Below, piece after piece: positions 4,622 to 5,599 of a stretch of 5,599 nt of DNA. The notes under the pieces are model-generated. The model was not told the DNA's origin, did not search any database, and was given only the letters and a program-made list of their open reading frames with translations. Both the position numbers and the translations under genes were made by a program. The stretch comes from JBBRLA01 sp038231615 (lineage in GTDB: Bacteria > Myxococcota_A > Polyangia > Palsa-1104 > JAEUJZ01): assembly GCA_038231615.1 (NCBI GenBank), contig JBBRLA010000585.1, positions 1 to 5,599 of the forward strand. Reading direction: 5' to 3'. Numbering within the stretch: position 1 is the first letter of the stretch; each line of letters begins with the position of its first letter.

Positions 4622-5599
4622 ATGAAGAAGCCAGCATATCGCCTTCCCGGCCACGTCCGTCCGATCTCCTACGACATCGATCTCCATGCCGACCCGCGCC
4701 GCCCCGATTTCCACGGCACCGTCACCATGGAACTGCTCGTCCTGCGCACCGCCGACGTGGTCACCGTACACGCCCGCGGCCTGACGATCACCCACGCCGC
4801 CTTCCATGGCCACGGGGGCTCCCCCTCCGCGGGCGAGGGCCACCGCGAGGAGCAGGCCCAGGTGCAGGTGGACGAGGAGCAGCACACCGTCACCTTCACC
4901 CCAAAGGAGGCCCTGCGCCCGGGGCAGATCTGCCTGCGGGTGGGGTTTTGCGGCCAGCTCGATCCGGGGATGCACGGCATCTACCTGGCCAGCGATGGCA
5001 GCGAGCGCGCCATCTGCACCCAGTGCGAGGCCACCGACGCCCGCGCCATCTTTCCCTGTTTCGACGAGCCGGAGTTCAAGGCCCAGCTCAAGTGGACCGT
5101 GCACACAGGCGAGGGCCTCTGCGCCCTGTCCAACGGCCCGCTGGTCCAGACGCATACGCATACGGACAATCATCACGAGACCCCCGGCGAGCCTCCTGCC
5201 GCCAGGCCAGCCGACGGCTCAGCTCCTGCCCCCGAGCGCACCCGCACCTTTCACTTTGAGGCCACCCGCCCCGTGTCCAGCTATCTGGCGGCGGTGGTCA
5301 TCGGTGACTTCGAAAGCGCCGAGACCCAGGTGGTCAGCGGCGTGCCGCTGCGGGTCTTCTCGATGCGCGGGAAAGCGGCCCAGACCGGTTTTGCCCGAAA
5401 CTTCACCGCCCGCCTGCTCCCCTTTTACGAGGACTACTTCGAGTACCCTTATCCCTACAAGAAGTACGATCAAGTCGCCGTGCCCGGCTTCGACGCCGGT
5501 GCCATGGAGAACATCGGCCTGGTGCTTTTTCGCCAGAACCTCCTGTTGATGGACCCCGCCACCGCGTCGTGGCGGCAGGAGAAGATGATCGCCAAGGTC
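4622..5599 (+). CDS. M1-family zinc aminopeptidase, N-terminal part (3' end outside window)
   Basis: The frame is open for 326 codons to the window edge. Family M1 enzymes remove N-terminal amino acids from peptides using one zinc. The start MKKPAYRLPGHVRPISYDIDL matches the M1 N-terminal beta domain, and with no signal peptide the enzyme should be cytoplasmic, as in the aminopeptidase N/Ape2 group. TQCEATDARAIFPCFDEPEFKA (133-154) is the conserved segment with the substrate-pocket Gln134. The exopeptidase motif GAMEN, which binds the free N-terminus, is at 293-297. The last residues (EKMIAKV) stand where M1 proteins lead into HExxH, so the zinc site lies just downstream and is unseen. Residues about 175-205 form a His/Pro/Ala-rich insertion (THTHTDNHHE and onward) between the SNGP strand and FHFEATRPVSSYL, longer than the usual loop. 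ATG 4622 begins directly at the conserved start. The gene is divergent from the ROK kinase. Confidence 0.93.
   Translation, partial: MKKPAYRLPGHVRPISYDIDLHADPRRPDFHGTVTMELLVLRTADVVTVHARGLTITHAAFHGHGGSPSAGEGHREEQAQVQVDEEQHTVTFTPKEALRPGQICLRVGFCGQLDPGMHGIYLASDGSERAICTQCEATDARAIFPCFDEPEFKAQLKWTVHTGEGLCALSNGPLVQTHTHTDNHHETPGEPPAARPADGSAPAPERTRTFHFEATRPVSSYLAAVVIGDFESAETQVVSGVPLRVFSMRGKAAQTGFARNFTARLLPFYEDYFEYPYPYKKYDQVAVPGFDAGAMENIGLVLFRQNLLLMDPATASWRQEKMIAKV

Noticed and set aside
3947..5176. Long minus-strand open frame of about 409 codons
   Set aside because: It overlaps the ROK kinase in another frame and lies antisense to the aminopeptidase. Both of those have conserved catalytic motifs, and its Gly/Ala/Arg-rich product is typical of GC-rich shadow frames.
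1..5599. CRISPR array, tRNA, rRNA, insertion sequence or phage genes
   Set aside because: No regularly spaced repeats, cloverleaf-like sequences, transposase motifs or terminal inverted repeats were found. Coding density and composition look uniform.

Overview
The window is GC-rich, densely coded DNA with five protein genes. Two of them are Hanks-type Ser/Thr protein kinases of styles common in Myxococcota (former Deltaproteobacteria): one with an RDVSPxN catalytic loop, one with an N-terminal CPxCG zinc ribbon. A Pro-rich exported protein with a barrel-like C-terminus lies between them. This suggests a myxobacterium or a relative; the assignment rests on protein style, not on a marker gene.

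Layout: (1) 2-829 (+), the C-terminal part of a kinase entering from the left edge. (2) 850-1776 (-), an exported hypothetical protein, convergent with the kinase; a perfect 6-bp hairpin lies between the two stop codons. (3) 1777-1955, a 179-bp divergent intergenic region with a candidate promoter for the exported protein and three TATCG-centred repeats spaced 11 and 10 bp apart. (4) 1956-3509 (+), a complete kinase: zinc ribbon, kinase domain, then a charged helical/coiled-coil tail, with no membrane segment. (5) 3526-4500 (-), a ROK-family sugar kinase closest in motif detail to fructokinase Mak and N-acetylglucosamine kinase NagK, ending 16 bp from the kinase stop. (6) 4501-4621, a 121-bp divergent region. 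(7) 4622-5599 (+), the N-terminal 326 residues of an M1-family zinc aminopeptidase; the window ends just before the expected HExxH motif.

Adjacent genes alternate in strand throughout, so no operon is visible, and no pathway links all five genes. The kinases are signalling proteins, the exported protein is probably an envelope component, and the ROK kinase and aminopeptidase look like metabolic housekeeping genes. No mobile element, CRISPR array, tRNA or rRNA is visible, and I found no convincing evidence of a new multi-gene system. The points most worth checking are the start-site architecture (three genes lack a Shine-Dalgarno sequence and have a TAnnnT hexamer 9-10 nt before the start codon, suggesting leaderless transcripts), the helically phased repeat, and unusual residues in the two kinases.
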